Part shown: positions 20,740 through 31,658 of the stretch, piece after piece
Numbering within the stretch: position 1 is the first letter of the stretch
Layout of the letters: every line of letters begins with the position of its first letter
Assembly (NCBI GenBank): GCA_034359265.1
Contig: CP136896.1
Span: 17,267,501 to 17,331,500 of the forward strand
Direction of reading: 5' to 3'
Length of the DNA stretch: 64,000 nucleotides
Source of the DNA: Canna indica
Taxonomy: Eukaryota; Streptophyta; Magnoliopsida; Zingiberales; Cannaceae
The notes under the pieces: model-generated
Database searches by the model: none
The model's input: only the letters and a program-made list of their open reading frames with translations
What the model was told of the DNA's origin: nothing
Program-made: the position numbers and the translations under genes

Positions 20740-21840
20740 AAATACCTACATGCCTTTATTGATACATGACATGTAGTAATCATAATTATTGTACATGGGC
20801 TCATTTTAGTATTATGTTACACTATTTTAATGTTTCATGCGCTCATAAGAATTTAGTTTTACATATTGTATACGGATATAGTTTTCATCACCTTATGCAT
20901 CATTGGACATAATTGGACATATGTTGTTATCGTGTTTATAACATGTATAATGATATTCCTTATACCACTTTAGTGATATTGTTCATGATGTTAGTAGCAT
21001 ATATGTGCGTTATGATGATTTATTTGCAGCGCACTACCCTCGTGCTTTGGGCAGACGTATTACTGCCTAATGGACCCTAGGAAGTCTACGGCTAAAAACA
21101 CTAATGTTTAGTAGATACGCTATGACGTAGGGGCATTGCATAGTGCCCCATGGGTTATATTTGGATAGTCATTCTCTTTATATAAGGGTGCGAGAGTGCA
21201 TGGAAAACCAACAGAGCTCTTGACCACAATTTTCTTGATTTGTTGACATGAAACATGTAGGATCACATTGGTGCAATATAGAGTTATATTGTGTGTATAC
21301 TAGTGTTCATAATATTTTTAAACTGTTATCTTAGTCTTTGTCATTTTGACTTAATCGGACTCAGTCTTCTAGTGATTCCTCTTATTTGTCTCAGATTTAT
21401 AGGTGTGACACTTCTAGAGTTAACTGAGAATTTAGCAAGAGTTAATAAAGTTCTGATACTGGTTCTCGTGTTTGAACCCAATGTTTGATACTTTTAGAAT
21501 TCTATTTTTCCTTTGGACATTATTGGATCTTTTAGCTAACACTTGAATTTACTTTTGAACTAACATGACTTGAACTTTGTTTATTGTTGTGTGATTCTGA
21601 GGTTTACATTATATTGCAGTTTATTTATCTATTTGTAACGATTACTTGGTCCTCTTGTTGTATCCTATTCCTTCATTGTGCTTCCTCTCAAGTAGTGTCA
21701 GTCTCACAAAGAATGACCCGAGGAGGGTATAACAGACAGGATCAAAGCCAATTGTGATGGGTCATGGGAAAGCCAGTCGGCTGGCATTGACTTGATTGTA
21801 AGATCAGATGTGGGTAACTATCTGTATGTTGAATCTAACT
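20740..21840. other. Probable retrotransposon LTR/leader debris
   Basis: A TATATAAG box (about 21178-21185), preceded by GGGGCATTGCATAGTGCCCC and followed by a leader-like stretch, resembles an LTR promoter on the plus strand. The GGGGCA...TGCCCC words form a small hairpin. No termini or coding domain are recognised. Confidence 0.35.
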
Positions 21841-21851
21841 TTTGTCTTTGC

Positions 21852-22250
21852 AGCTCTGCCCTACATAGTGAAGCTCTCGCACATAATGCTGCTATTTCAT
21901 ATGCAACACAATATCATCTTGCTAAGGATACTATTCAATTTGATTGTCAAAATGCTTTTTGACATCGTACAAGGAAAGGAGCAAATCTTTTGGAGACTAA
22001 AAGTAAAGTTTGAGAACATTCAACAATAAATCTGTACTTCTGCTCTTGTTTTTTTAATTCTTATTTTTTGGAGACTAACAATAAAGTTTAAGAACATTCA
22101 ACAATAAACCTTGTGATTGTCAAATTTGATGATCTGATCACCTATTAGACCACATGAACTCGAGACTCCTATGGTAAGGGACCAATTTGGCCTTGTTTTT
22201 TCTAAATTAATAAGATAATTTTTGTTGTTACGCTAAATAAAAAAAAGGAA
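21852..22250 (+). pseudogene. LINE RNase H remnant and 3' tail
   Basis: The frame from 21852 reads SALHSEALAHNAAISYATQY, then HLAKDTIQFDCQNAF. This matches the LINE RNase H segment with E in SEAL and D in FDCQ as catalytic-type residues. A stop follows. The remaining 290 bp contain GCCTTGTTTTTTCTAAATT and end in AAATAAAAAAAAGG (about 22237-22250), the usual LINE 3' end. Confidence 0.6.
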
Positions 22251-22704
22251 AGTCTCTAACTCGAAGGTCTTCGGTATCAGTGTAACAACGTGAGCATTGT
22301 TTATTTTTGAAAAATCTGATTTAGAGACAATTAACAGCATTAAAAAATTTCTTTCCTTTAACTCGTCAAACAAGTCATCTCTCAAATTAAATGGAAGGAT
22401 AGAGTTTTTGCCAATTTATAGACAACATTGTGGACCCATCGGGTTGGAAGAAGTTTGATAATTTATTCCTCTGCAAATTATACTTTATTTATCTGTAAAT
22501 TCAGTATTTGTTTCCTCCAGAAGAAAAGTTCAAAGAAGTAATCAATGAACTTTCAAATAATAAGAAAGATTCTCATTTGGTAAGATGCGATCAAATTAGC
22601 TGGATGACTTAATCAGACTAAATTTAATCCTATTAATTAATTTCATTCATGCATTGCATAACTAATGCCGGCGTGCCAAGACAACGACTTCGAATTGAGC
22701 AGCT

Positions 22705-22860
22705 CCCTTTGGTTACAAAAATATTTAATAATGACTTGACTGAGTAAACCTGACCCAATTGTTACAGCTGGATGAATGATAGACGACCTATTCTTCTATT
22801 ATTCTACGGTAGGACCCTGCTGACCTCAATCGCCTCTTGATTAAAAAATAACTTACGCAT
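22705..22860 (+). repeat. Dispersed repeat, copy 1 (partner at 30355)
   Basis: The series ATTTAATAATGAC, ACAGCT, GACCTATTCT(T)CTATTATT and GACCTCAATCGCC is shared in order with 30355-30490. Both copies are on the same strand. The element type is unknown. Confidence 0.5.
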
Positions 22861-22934
22861 GATGCTAAGGATTTGTATTATTCTTTGTCAAATTCCCAGG
22901 CCGTAAGATTCATGCCCCCTGCAAAATATCTTCC

Positions 22935-23463
22935 ATGGTTCATATCGTTTGTTTGATAGAATAGAATTTCATATGAATAAAAATTTACTTGAAATTAATT
23001 AAAATAAAAAATACGTAGGATAAATTTATATCATATTCAGTGTTTGTTGAATTCTCGGATAAGAAGATAAAAAAGATAAGATTTTAATATCCTATATTTG
23101 TGTTGACTTTGAATAAAAGAGTCAGATATTAATAATTTAATATTTGAAATTTGATTTTATCAAATTTTCATCTTAAAATTATGAAATTAACTTTAAATAG
23201 TTATTTTAACATAATGATAATAATAATAATTTATAAAATATTTTTAAATATTGAATTAAAATTGACTTATTATAAATATCTAATTTAAATGACATGAGAA
23301 AAAATAATCCTGAGATTTTAATTCCCACCACCCCCCTCGGGAGAATATATATATCTCATTCGAACCGAATTTGGATCCGATTATATCCAACTTAAATGAT
23401 ATTTGATGCTTGTAACAAACGACGAATAGGCCACCAGTCATATCCCGTCAAACAAATGCGTCC
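22935..23463. mobile_element. Tourist-like MITE, sister of 16593-16745
   Basis: The right end, inverted, reads GGACGCATTTGTTTGACGGG and is followed by TTA. The left end contains ATCGTTTGTTTGATAG. The right arm shares several phrases (GATCC.A, CATTTAAGTTGGATAT, GGGAATTAAAA) with 16593-16745 in inverse orientation. The left boundary is uncertain. Confidence 0.45.
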
Positions 23464-25001
23464 TTAGACCTAACAATTCGTACTAGGACAAGATATTAGG
23501 CCAAGCCGAGTTCAATTTGAGTTTGGAACCCTAGGTCTGGTATGGCATGAAAGATAAACGAGCTGACACGATACAGCATGTTAGTAAGATAATGATAAGA
23601 AAAAAAAATAAATCATAATACATCGGGCTGATAGCTCGATGTCCTGAATTATTAATGGATTTTTAAAATAAAATTTTTATTGGGCTATCGGGTCAAGCCT
23701 ACATCGCCTGTCCGACACCACCAAATAACTATTCGGGTCTTATATCAAGCCGACTCAATAAAAATTATCGGACTGGGCTAAAATTTGTTAGACCTAAATA
23801 TCACACCGACGAATTAATAAATTAATAGATAAGCTCAAAAAAAAAATTATCTATTTAATTTGAGCCAGAACATGCTCTTTTTCGAACGATAACTAAAGGA
23901 TAAAAAAAATATGAAGGAGCAACTGTATAAACAAAGGTGAGATGATACACGAACTAAAATAATAGAGGTACGTATGATGTATGAAAAATATATTTTTTGA
24001 AATAACACTTGGCACCCAGCGCAGACTCGAAGCCTTTATAGCTCGGGATAAAATAATATTCAATTTTTTATTAACATCGAAAGTGATTAATTATTAGTTT
24101 TTACATATGCATTAAAATTTTATTTTTATCTTTTTGGTGAAATATCATGTTCAAAGAGTTTTCTTTTGGTAAAAAGTCACATATCGAATAAGGAGTTGTG
24201 TCCCAATTTGGAAGGACACAATTCAATGTATAAATACATCTGATTTCTCATTTTATGGTTAACTAAATAAATTGATTTATTATGAATATTTTAGGATTTT
24301 GTTGTATCTTGATAGGAGACTTATCCTTCAAGAAAATGTATTAATTACACATCTCAACATCATCCACCATCAAATATTCCTTCCCGTGGAGAATACAGAG
24401 GCCATTGTTATGGTAAGAGAGATGAATCAATCAAGTTCTATCGCTTTGATGAGACCAACTACACATGATAGAAGGATCAGAAAAAGTTTTTTCACATTTA
24501 TTTGTAATTTTAAATGTTATTTTTGTTACTTCTAAAACTTCTTTTTGACATAATGGGTAGGTCTTAAGATTTGAATAGTTATCTTAGTGTAGAGGCATAA
24601 GTCCACTCGAATTTGCTAGTCTAGTTAATTATCCTCGAATATAAGAGTGTTGCAGATACTCTCGAGAGAAATTAGCTCTCGTGGAGAGGGTTGTTATCTT
24701 AGTTTGTAGATTCTCTCGGAGGAAAACTTTTTATTTAGTTAACTTGGTTGAAATCATAAGCGATGAGCTTAGATAATAGATGTATGTGTGGTTAGAAGTC
24801 AAACCACAGTAAACTTATTTATCAACATTTCAAGGAATCCAAGGTATTTGCGAGAGAAATCATCTCAAGTTCGCAGCTAAGGGCAAATTTTTGATCAAAC
24901 TGAGATATTTAATGTGCTCACAATAAGCTTGACGACTCAGGGCTTGATCATGGAAGTACCTAACATAAGAGAATATTACTTTGGGTTGATCATTTAATCA
25001 C
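23464..25001. other. Intergenic DNA with LTR-like debris
   Basis: Around 24185-24240, GGAGTTGTGTCCCAATTTGG followed by ATGTATAAATAC looks like a copia-type LTR promoter. Around 24650-24870 several CTCTCGAGAGAAATTAGCTC-like words recur. An 87-residue open frame (24272-24535) matches no family I recognise and is probably chance. No host gene is seen. Confidence 0.35.
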
Positions 25002-25782
25002 TACCACTATTAGAAATTGGTACTTCAGCAACGACTATCAGTAACGGTCGCTCAAGCCGTTGCAGATATGTTGTATCAACAATCGCGTTCTTACGGCCGC
25101 TTGAGCTGTTGCAGATATTAATCACCTTAGCAACGGTTTTCTAACGGACACGTGAGTCATTGCTGATGATTAAATTATCAACAATCGCGTTCTTACGCCC
25201 GCGCCCGCCCCTTCCTCTTTCTTCTTCCTCTTCCTCTACTCGTCGCCTGCTGTCGTTGCCGACGCCGCCGCCCCATCTGTTCCAGGTATTCCTTGTCGTC
25301 CCACCTTCCTTCCCTAGATTCGGTAGAAACCCTAAATATAGGGTTTCGACCAACGGCCGGTGGCCGCGGCCGAACCATTGTCCAGTGTCCGGACACTGGA
25401 CGTCGAAAATCCATTAATAAATGTTTTCTAATTAATTGTTTAATTTTTAGATTAATTGTTATGATATAGATTAATTTTTAGATTAATTGTTAGAGTTTAG
25501 ATTAATTTTTAGATTAATCTATTTAGATTAATATTATGTTTTAGATTAATAATGGTATGTTAATTATTTAAATTAGTTAAAATATTTTAGATTGATATTA
25601 ATTAATTAGTTAAAATGTTAATTAGTCCGGAGTCGTTCTCAGTGGACTCGCGCCGGAATCGTCCACTTCGAACTCGTGCCGGAATCGTCCACTTCGCCGT
25701 ATGGTAAGTATACCTTACTTTTAATTATATATTTTATTTGTTACTTTGTGTACTAATTAATGTATTTATTTTATAAATGTAG

Positions 25783-26417
25783 ACGATAGTGTTGGACGAC
25801 AGGACTGTCCAGCGACCCTCCCCGATGGTGGTGTTTGAGCGGACTCACCGTCGAGTACATGGAACAGGGTAGTACATTAACAATCGCGCTGCATACATTA
25901 TGGTAAGTATATTTGTTTAAATTATTCATTATTTATTTATAATTTAAGTTTTATGAAAAATATTAAACAAAAATTTAAACTCGAGTAGGAGACCTACAGT
26001 CAGACGATGATACAGCGCGGAGGCACCCCCGAGGACTTTGACGCAGGAGCGTGGGTCGAGGCTGTAGGTGGCTGGGACCACGATCGCGTGTATGGTTTTG
26101 CAGATAGAGGTCATGCACGAGCCGTGCTAGGCCCTCTTGGGGCACTGACCCCTCCGCATGCTGGTGAGCGGTCGTCCACCTCCAGGTCCAGTTTTGATCA
26201 TAGAACCAGGATAAAGACACTAGAGGAGACGGTCGTGCATCAGAGTTAGATGATGGCGGAGATGCATGCTATGCTATGCAACATCTCAGCTCATACCGGA
26301 GCAGGCATCCCCTTGGCATCATCTAATCCATCGTCCTCGAGTCAGTCCACGTTGGTGTACACTCAAGCACTCCAGATCCCGCCATATGATCCAGACCACC
26401 CTCCATCGTCATCGTGA
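25783..26417 (+). pseudogene. En/Spm ORF1 (TNPA-like) remnant, last two exons
   Basis: Exon 1 (25783-25902) translates to VFERTHRRVHGTG, a stop, YINNRAAYIM. It fits the plant En/Spm 'Transposase_24' pattern (..THT..DG.FV...A) and ends at ATG/GTAAGT. After an intron ending TCGAGTAG, exon 2 (25989-26417) reads RGGTPEDFDAGAWVEAVGGW, then DHDRVYGFADRGHA, the WLEVVGG..RGRVYGLG motif. It continues through RIKTLEETVVHQS, one TAG at 26247, and MMAEMHAMLCNISAH, a short coiled coil. Two in-frame stops make it a pseudogene. The protein would bind the subterminal repeats. Confidence 0.65.
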
Positions 26418-26705
26418 GATTTTTTTTATTTTTTTTATTGACTTTGTTACTTAGATACTATACTTGATTAATTTGTTTTGTTTAGATATTGATACTTCGA
26501 TTTTGAATTTGAATAGTTTTTATACGATTGTGGATAATTATAAATATAAGTATAATTATTTTGATGTATATCTGGATGTATTTATGATATGTGAATGGAT
26601 GTATGTATGTCAGTATGGGTGTATGGGTGTGTGAGTTATGTATCAGATAATGTATTAATGTATTAATAAAAATTTAAAATTTTAAAAAAATTCGATTTCA
26701 GGTCT

Positions 26706-27050
26706 ACATCATCAGCAACGGCTTTCCCACGGTCGCCCGTGGGAAAGTCGTTACTAAAAGTGTATCGTAAGCCGTTGCTGATGACCTACAACAACGGCTT
26801 AACAACGATCTTTCGCTAACGGCCTTGCCACGACATTAGCTCTCGGGCCGTTGCTAATAATATTATCAGCAACAGTCCCGTGTTTGTGGCAAAGCCATTG
26901 CTGCTAATATTATTAGCAACGGCCCGAGCGGCCGTTGCTAAATTATCAGCAACACGTTTTTTTACCACGACTCGGTTGCAACGGGTGGGGCCGTTGCTGA
27001 TGGTTTTCAGCAATGGCTTCAGCCGTTGCTGATGCCCATTATTTCAATAG
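26706..27050. repeat. CACTA subterminal repeat array
   Basis: The word GCAACGGC or its complement GCCGTTGC occurs at least seven times exactly, with more degenerate copies, in both orientations. The left end holds a few (25060, 25110, 25130). In En/Spm such words are binding sites for the TNPA protein. Confidence 0.8.
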
Positions 27051-27312
27051 TGTACTGCCATGCGTACTAATAGGTTTTGTTTTGATCAATGATCACAAAG
27101 ACCTATCTTTAATCGGAAGAAATATATAGTCAAGATATAAATTTTTTTTCAAAGTTAGCATAAGTTATGAGATTGGTGACAACATGCACTTCAATTAGTC
27201 TGTGGAGAGAAGCTTAGAGGAATGGCAAGAGACTTGCCAACAAATATCCTCAAATCTATCTGTCAACCAAACTACCAAATATCACAATCATGGATGCAAG
27301 GATAAGAAATAA

Positions 27313-28213
27313 GGAGACTTTTGGTATGAGACTATTCATTCAGATTGTTGGCAATCTTATCTTTAAATTATCTGGACCCCACACATTATCTTATTTGGTG
27401 TCTCACTTGTGCAGGTAATGTGGATTGCCTTGGTAATCTAGATTATCATCAAAGTGGTAATCCAAATTGCTCAATGGAGAGGTGTCTATGTGGATTACCT
27501 CTGAAGTGATAATCTTGAATAAATTTTTAGGACAAAATTGCCCTCCTTAAACTCTAGCTTTTTTACAAGTTCTTTGCTCCTCCCACGACTTCTCCCATGA
27601 CATAATATTATAGTATAATATTATAATAATATTATAATATAATATTATAAATATAATAATGTAATATCATAATATAATATTACAATATTATATTATATTA
27701 TATTATATTATATTATATTATATTACATTATTTTAATATTATATATAATATAATATAATAATATAATGTTATATTATTATAATAATATAATGTTATATTA
27801 TTATAATAATATAATGTTATATTATTATAATAATATAATGTTATATTATTATTATAATATAATAATACTACACTATAATATTATATTATATATTCTTTAT
27901 ATTATATTATATTATATTATATTATATTATATTATATTATATTATATTATGTTATATTATGTTATATAATATAATATATAATATATTATAATATATTTGT
28001 GTAAATGGTATTTTCGAAAAATATATCTCATTACTTGGTAATGTATTTGTTATACCAAACATGTCTATATGAATTCTAGCAATTTTACCATAATATTACT
28101 TGTGCATATTAAACACTATATTCTACACTACCGACAATCTTTTTAGTGGCAATCTATTTGAAAGATAATCTAGATTACTTGATAATCTGAAAAGTAATGC
28201 ACCAAACACCACC
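27313..28213. mobile_element. Tourist-like MITE expanded by an AT satellite
   Basis: The left end GGAGACTTTTGGTATG and the inverted right end GGTGGTGTTTGGTGCATT match at about 10 of 14 positions. They are flanked by TAA (27310-27312 and 28214-28216). Both arms use ATCTAGATTA and GTAATC words in opposite orientation. The 901-bp length is unusual and is due to the internal AT repeat block. Confidence 0.6.
27600..27990. repeat. AT satellite with a 24-bp minisatellite
   Basis: TATAT(T/A)A words dominate. A 24-bp unit GTTATATTATTATAATAATA-TAAT repeats about four times (27770-27845). (TATAT)n and (TATTA)n runs flank it (27683-27725, 27895-27965). Nearly all bases are A or T and many phases are self-complementary. 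Confidence 0.9.
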
Positions 28214-28408
28214 TAAGGGGTTAAGATTTATGGACTGGAATATAACATTTGTCAGCTTTGTAGGAGCCTCTCGGTCCAAGCTTAATTGAGAGCTTTGGGT
28301 AATTAAAGATCCCATTTACCTCGAAGACTCTAGGAGAGAAGATAGATTGAATTGGAGATGATCAATGCATGAGAATTTTACAAACATTCCCTTTACTAGC
28401 TTTTGCTT

Positions 28409-28560
28409 TTTAAAGGTGTCAAAGATAGATTTTTTGCTTTTATTTTTCATAGGATTATTCCTCTCAAAATTTTTATTTTTGGTTGGCTTATGATTAGAAA
28501 AAAGTTGCTCACAAAGGATAGGCTAATTAAGATGGGAATTCTGAGAGTATGTAGCTTCGA
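28409..28560 (+). pseudogene. LINE zf-RVT domain scrap
   Basis: The frame reads VKDRFFAFIFHRIIPLKIFI, FGWLMIRKKLLTKDRLIKMG, IL. This fits the LINE segment with W/F..(I/V)P.K...F.WL......L.T.D.L...G that precedes a zinc-binding motif. The cysteines that should follow are missing. Confidence 0.6.
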
Positions 28561-28599
28561 TGTTATGCGAGGTCGAACTAGAAATAGTACATTGTCATA

Positions 28600-28810
28600 T
28601 ATTTGAGGATTTCCCTTATTCCTTGCAATGATGTCAACAACCCTATATAACTCGGGAACACCATGTCCATATGCCAGCAACAAGAGACAAATATAACACA
28701 CCTCGCTCTGGATGTCGACAATTCAAGACAATCCGGAACAACTTGTCCAGGGTGCCGACAACTTGGGACACCTCGTCAATGGAGTTAACAACCCGGGACA
28801 AAGACAAAAC
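28600..28810. repeat. Degenerate short repeat around GACAACNCGGGACA
   Basis: Related phrases such as CAACCCTATATAACTCGGGA, GACAATTCAAGACAATCCGG, GACAACTTGGGACACCTCGT and AACAACCCGGGACAAAG recur about every 40 bases. It reads like an LTR or leader tandem repeat. I cannot assign it. Confidence 0.5.
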
Positions 28811-29409
28811 ATGACGCACTCATATATCTATGTTGCTTGTGTGATTTTTGTTTGTGCTACAGATCACTTATAAGGAAGAGGAGAATCTGGTTCATGCTAA
28901 AGATGATTGCGGGATGCTAAAGATGGATCCATAAAATCACGACGCGAGATTGCACGTTGATCAGTGAGAGAAGGGGGTGAGAGAGTGGCAAGGCCAGCCA
29001 CCATGGTGGTGTATCCGGCAAAAAGAGAGAGAGCAAAGGAGGGAGACAAATGAGCAAGAGATCACAGAAGGGGGAGAGAAGATCGATGAAGATGAAGGTC
29101 ATTTTTGTTTATCTATATAAAATTTGACCAAAAAATATACGAATGGTCACTTTTTAAAACGCTTATTCCAAAAGGATTTGTCCACATAATTTCATCTTTG
29201 TAATTCATTACAGATTGTGTAGACAAGTTTTGTAGTAGTTCTACTTGACCTTAATTTTATTTGTTTTCTCTCTTTTTTTCTCTCTCTCACCTATAATTGT
29301 ATTATCTTCGTTGCTCTTGAATGGACTCTAAAATGCTTTCTCGATCTCTAAAAAAATCCTATATTCTCATAGCATTTTTCACCCCTCGTGATCCATTAAA
29401 ACGAGGTTG
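28811..29409. other. No gene recognised
   Basis: A GA-rich block (28960-29080) and a CT-rich block (29260-29295) are the only notable features. No coding similarity is seen on either strand. Confidence 0.45.
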
Positions 29410-29830
29410 TTATGAACTCTCCTTCAAATTTTCTTAGGTAATGTAGATTGTCATCGTAAAAGAAAAGGGTGTTGCGGGCACACTGCAAATATGTAATCAC
29501 ACCAGGTATGATATCTCCGGCAACACCCCCAAAGTGGCTTGCTTGAAAATCTCGAGCAAGCATAAGGAAGATAGTTCACAACAAGAATGAAAATGTAGAG
29601 CAGACATGTGTGTCATCTTGATGTATCCCTCGTCGACTCTTAACCCAGATGACAACCAAACTATATGGCAAGATTATCAATCACCCTCTACTAAAAAATA
29701 TTGTTCAAGGTTCCTTATCTGACTGAATCAAATGCCTTGCTAAAGTTCAGGTGGATAAATTCCCGTATAGAATCACGCATCAATGGCTTTAAACTAACTG
29801 AATATCATTTAACTATTGCAGTAAAGTAAA
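29410..29830 (-). pseudogene. LINE reverse transcriptase fragment
   Basis: Minus-strand translation gives FIHLNFSKAFDSVR near 29790. After frame changes it gives GVAGDIIPGVITYLQCARNT, LFFYDDN around 29450-29530. These are the LINE motifs K.DF.KAFDSV.W and I..LQYADDT.LF. The YADD catalytic motif is mutated to CARN. Several stops confirm decay. It lies on the opposite strand to the other LINE pieces, so it is a separate insertion. Confidence 0.7.
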
Positions 29831-29934
29831 CCTCTTTTTCTTTTGGATTAGTTATATTTAAAGAAGGGATTTTATTTTTCTACAATTTATTACTCGTTGA
29901 TTCTAAAACAAAATTCTAGAAAGAAGAAGAAGAT

Positions 29935-29960
29935 GAGAGAGAGAGAGAGAGAGAGAGAGA
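29935..29960. repeat. (GA)13 microsatellite
   Basis: Uninterrupted GA dinucleotides follow AGAAGAAGAT and end at TTAG. Confidence 0.95.
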
Positions 29961-31460
29961 TTAGTTTCTTTGAGTAGAGAAGGGTTCTCATACGATGTGA
30001 TCTAACTTTGACCAAATTAGCCGGTGGAGTGAATTAGAATGCTCTAATCCGACCAACTCATTCACTTGTTTTTCTTCCATTGACTTGTCTTTTCCAATGT
30101 GCCAAGTCATCATCCTTGGCCCATTGCATAGGTCGATTAGCCATCACATTCAATCAAGTCAGGCCAAAAACAAAGGAAAAATTAGATCAACCACTCCAGT
30201 ATTTAATTTATTGAATAGTATTAACTACACCATATTTAATTAAGTTTTACCCGAATAATATTTGGGATTAAGTCGGATCAATTCTTGATTGAGCCAGACG
30301 GTTCAGTGCGTCGGTTTTGAAAAGAGTGGATAGAACTCCATTGGGTCCAACATGCTGAGCTCTAAATCTTTAATAATGACCTAACCCTGTTGTCTTGGTC
30401 CAGCTCATGACCTATTCTATTATTTTAATTTGGATTTTTCTAAACACGATGGGCCCATGTCGATCTCAATCGCCTTCCGGCTGAAATAATATGTCTCATT
30501 AAAAATTGACTCGACTCGGTGCGTGATCAACGAAAATATGCTCTTCTTAATTCTCACAACACTGTACGTTTACCATTTACAAAGAAGCTACTGATTTTTA
30601 CACTACTCTAATCAATTGCACGTGGCGTATACCATCTCGTGCAATAGAAAGAACATATCGTACTTCGTAGAAGTTTTTTGGAACTTGGAAGTAAAAAGGT
30701 AGAAGAACCTAAAAAAGTAAAATAACTATTACTCGAACTCATACCTGCTTGATTATTGGATTGGTGTGGTGGGGCTTCCCATCTTTTGCGTGTTGATTAA
30801 TCCTTATCGGCCGTCCAAGTTGCGTGAATCAAACGGCTCCTGCGGAAGCAGCCGAATAGCCAATACCGTACATCACATCAGAGACAAACTGCTTAGCACT
30901 AAACTTAAGACGGGAGGTAAGTCACGAATTATTTGGTGGTATTAAAACATGTCTAGTTGGTGGTTTAAATATAAAAATATTTTATATTTTTAAACTACTA
31001 TTTTATTTTTAAAATTTTGACAAGACAATTTTATATTTATATTATATCAGTATGAGTTAAATAAATTATAATTTATTATTTTGACTATGTGTATCTAATA
31101 TTATGATTTATGAAGAAGAATATTCTAATTATTTTCTCTCTATTAATTTTTAATTTTTTATTCATTTTATTCCTCCAATATTTTATTTCTCTTGTATTTC
31201 ATCAATCAAAAAGAAACAGGTCATTAATTAGGTGTGCTAAGGTGTGCTAGTGCTGTATTAAAACTCTATACTTAATTCGTGACTTCATTACTTTATATTC
31301 ATAATATAAAAATGCCATCCAACTGGCCAACTGCAAGTCAATTCATATCCTCTTTACTGAATTCGAAACGTAAGTCGTGATGCTCCAAAAGAGAATAATC
31401 TAACATTTTCCTTTTCTCATGAGCTGATGAGCCCCTAATCCAACGTCACTGCCGTGGAAG
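29961..31460. other. Upstream region of the BYPASS1-like gene
   Basis: Apart from the dispersed repeat at 30355-30490 I see only AT-rich DNA. No coding similarity is found. The 31320-31460 part may hold promoter elements. Confidence 0.4.
30355..30490 (+). repeat. Dispersed repeat, copy 2 (partner at 22705)
   Basis: It contains CTTTAATAATGACCTAACCC, CCAGCTCATGACCTATTCTA and GATCTCAATCGCCTTCCGGC, matching 22705-22860 in order with indels. Confidence 0.5.
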
Positions 31461-31556
31461 ACGTGTCCACAAAGCTGAACCGGTCACATCACACTGCGTT
31501 CCCACCTCCTTCCTCAGTTCCTCTGTTATCCTCCACCTCTCTCCCCGATTTATAAC
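31461..31556 (+). promoter_or_regulatory. Core promoter of the BYPASS1-like gene
   Basis: ACGTGTC (31461-31467) is an ABRE-like word. A pyrimidine patch (31520-31546, CTCCACCTCTCTCCCC) and a TATA-like TTTATAACT (31549-31557) precede the start codon by about 100 bp, the usual spacing. Function is inferred from position only. Confidence 0.45.
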
Positions 31557-31658
31557 TCCCCATTTTCAATTTGTTCAATTAAGCGCACATCCCGTCTCAT
31601 TTCATTTCTTCCTTTTCAATTTCCATTGCACATCCAAAACAATTCTTACGAAGCGATC

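Larger units (their letters stand above)
25005..27052 (+). mobile_element. CACTA (En/Spm) transposon, non-autonomous, complete ends
   Basis: The left end CACTATTAGAAATTGG and the inverted right end CACTATTGAAATAATGG are flanked by TAC (25002-25004 and 27053-27055), a perfect 3-bp duplication as CACTA elements make. Both subterminal regions are dense in GCAACGGC/GCCGTTGC words. The 2048-bp interior keeps a decayed TNPA-like coding remnant (25783-26417) but nothing like the TNPD transposase, so it depends on a partner for movement. Confidence 0.92.

Noticed and set aside
24272..24535. An 87-residue plus-strand frame as a gene
   Set aside because: No recognisable domain, no leader or GC rise, and AT-rich surroundings with LTR-like text. 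Probably chance.
27766..27969. A 67-residue frame with repeated Tyr-Asn-Ile residues
   Set aside because: It is a translation of the AT minisatellite.
31626..31658. An N-terminal extension of the BYPASS1-like protein beginning at 31626
   Set aside because: The codon at 31626 is TTG, not ATG. The first in-frame ATG is 31659, and the shorter protein begins close to the conserved HR-PFFP segment.
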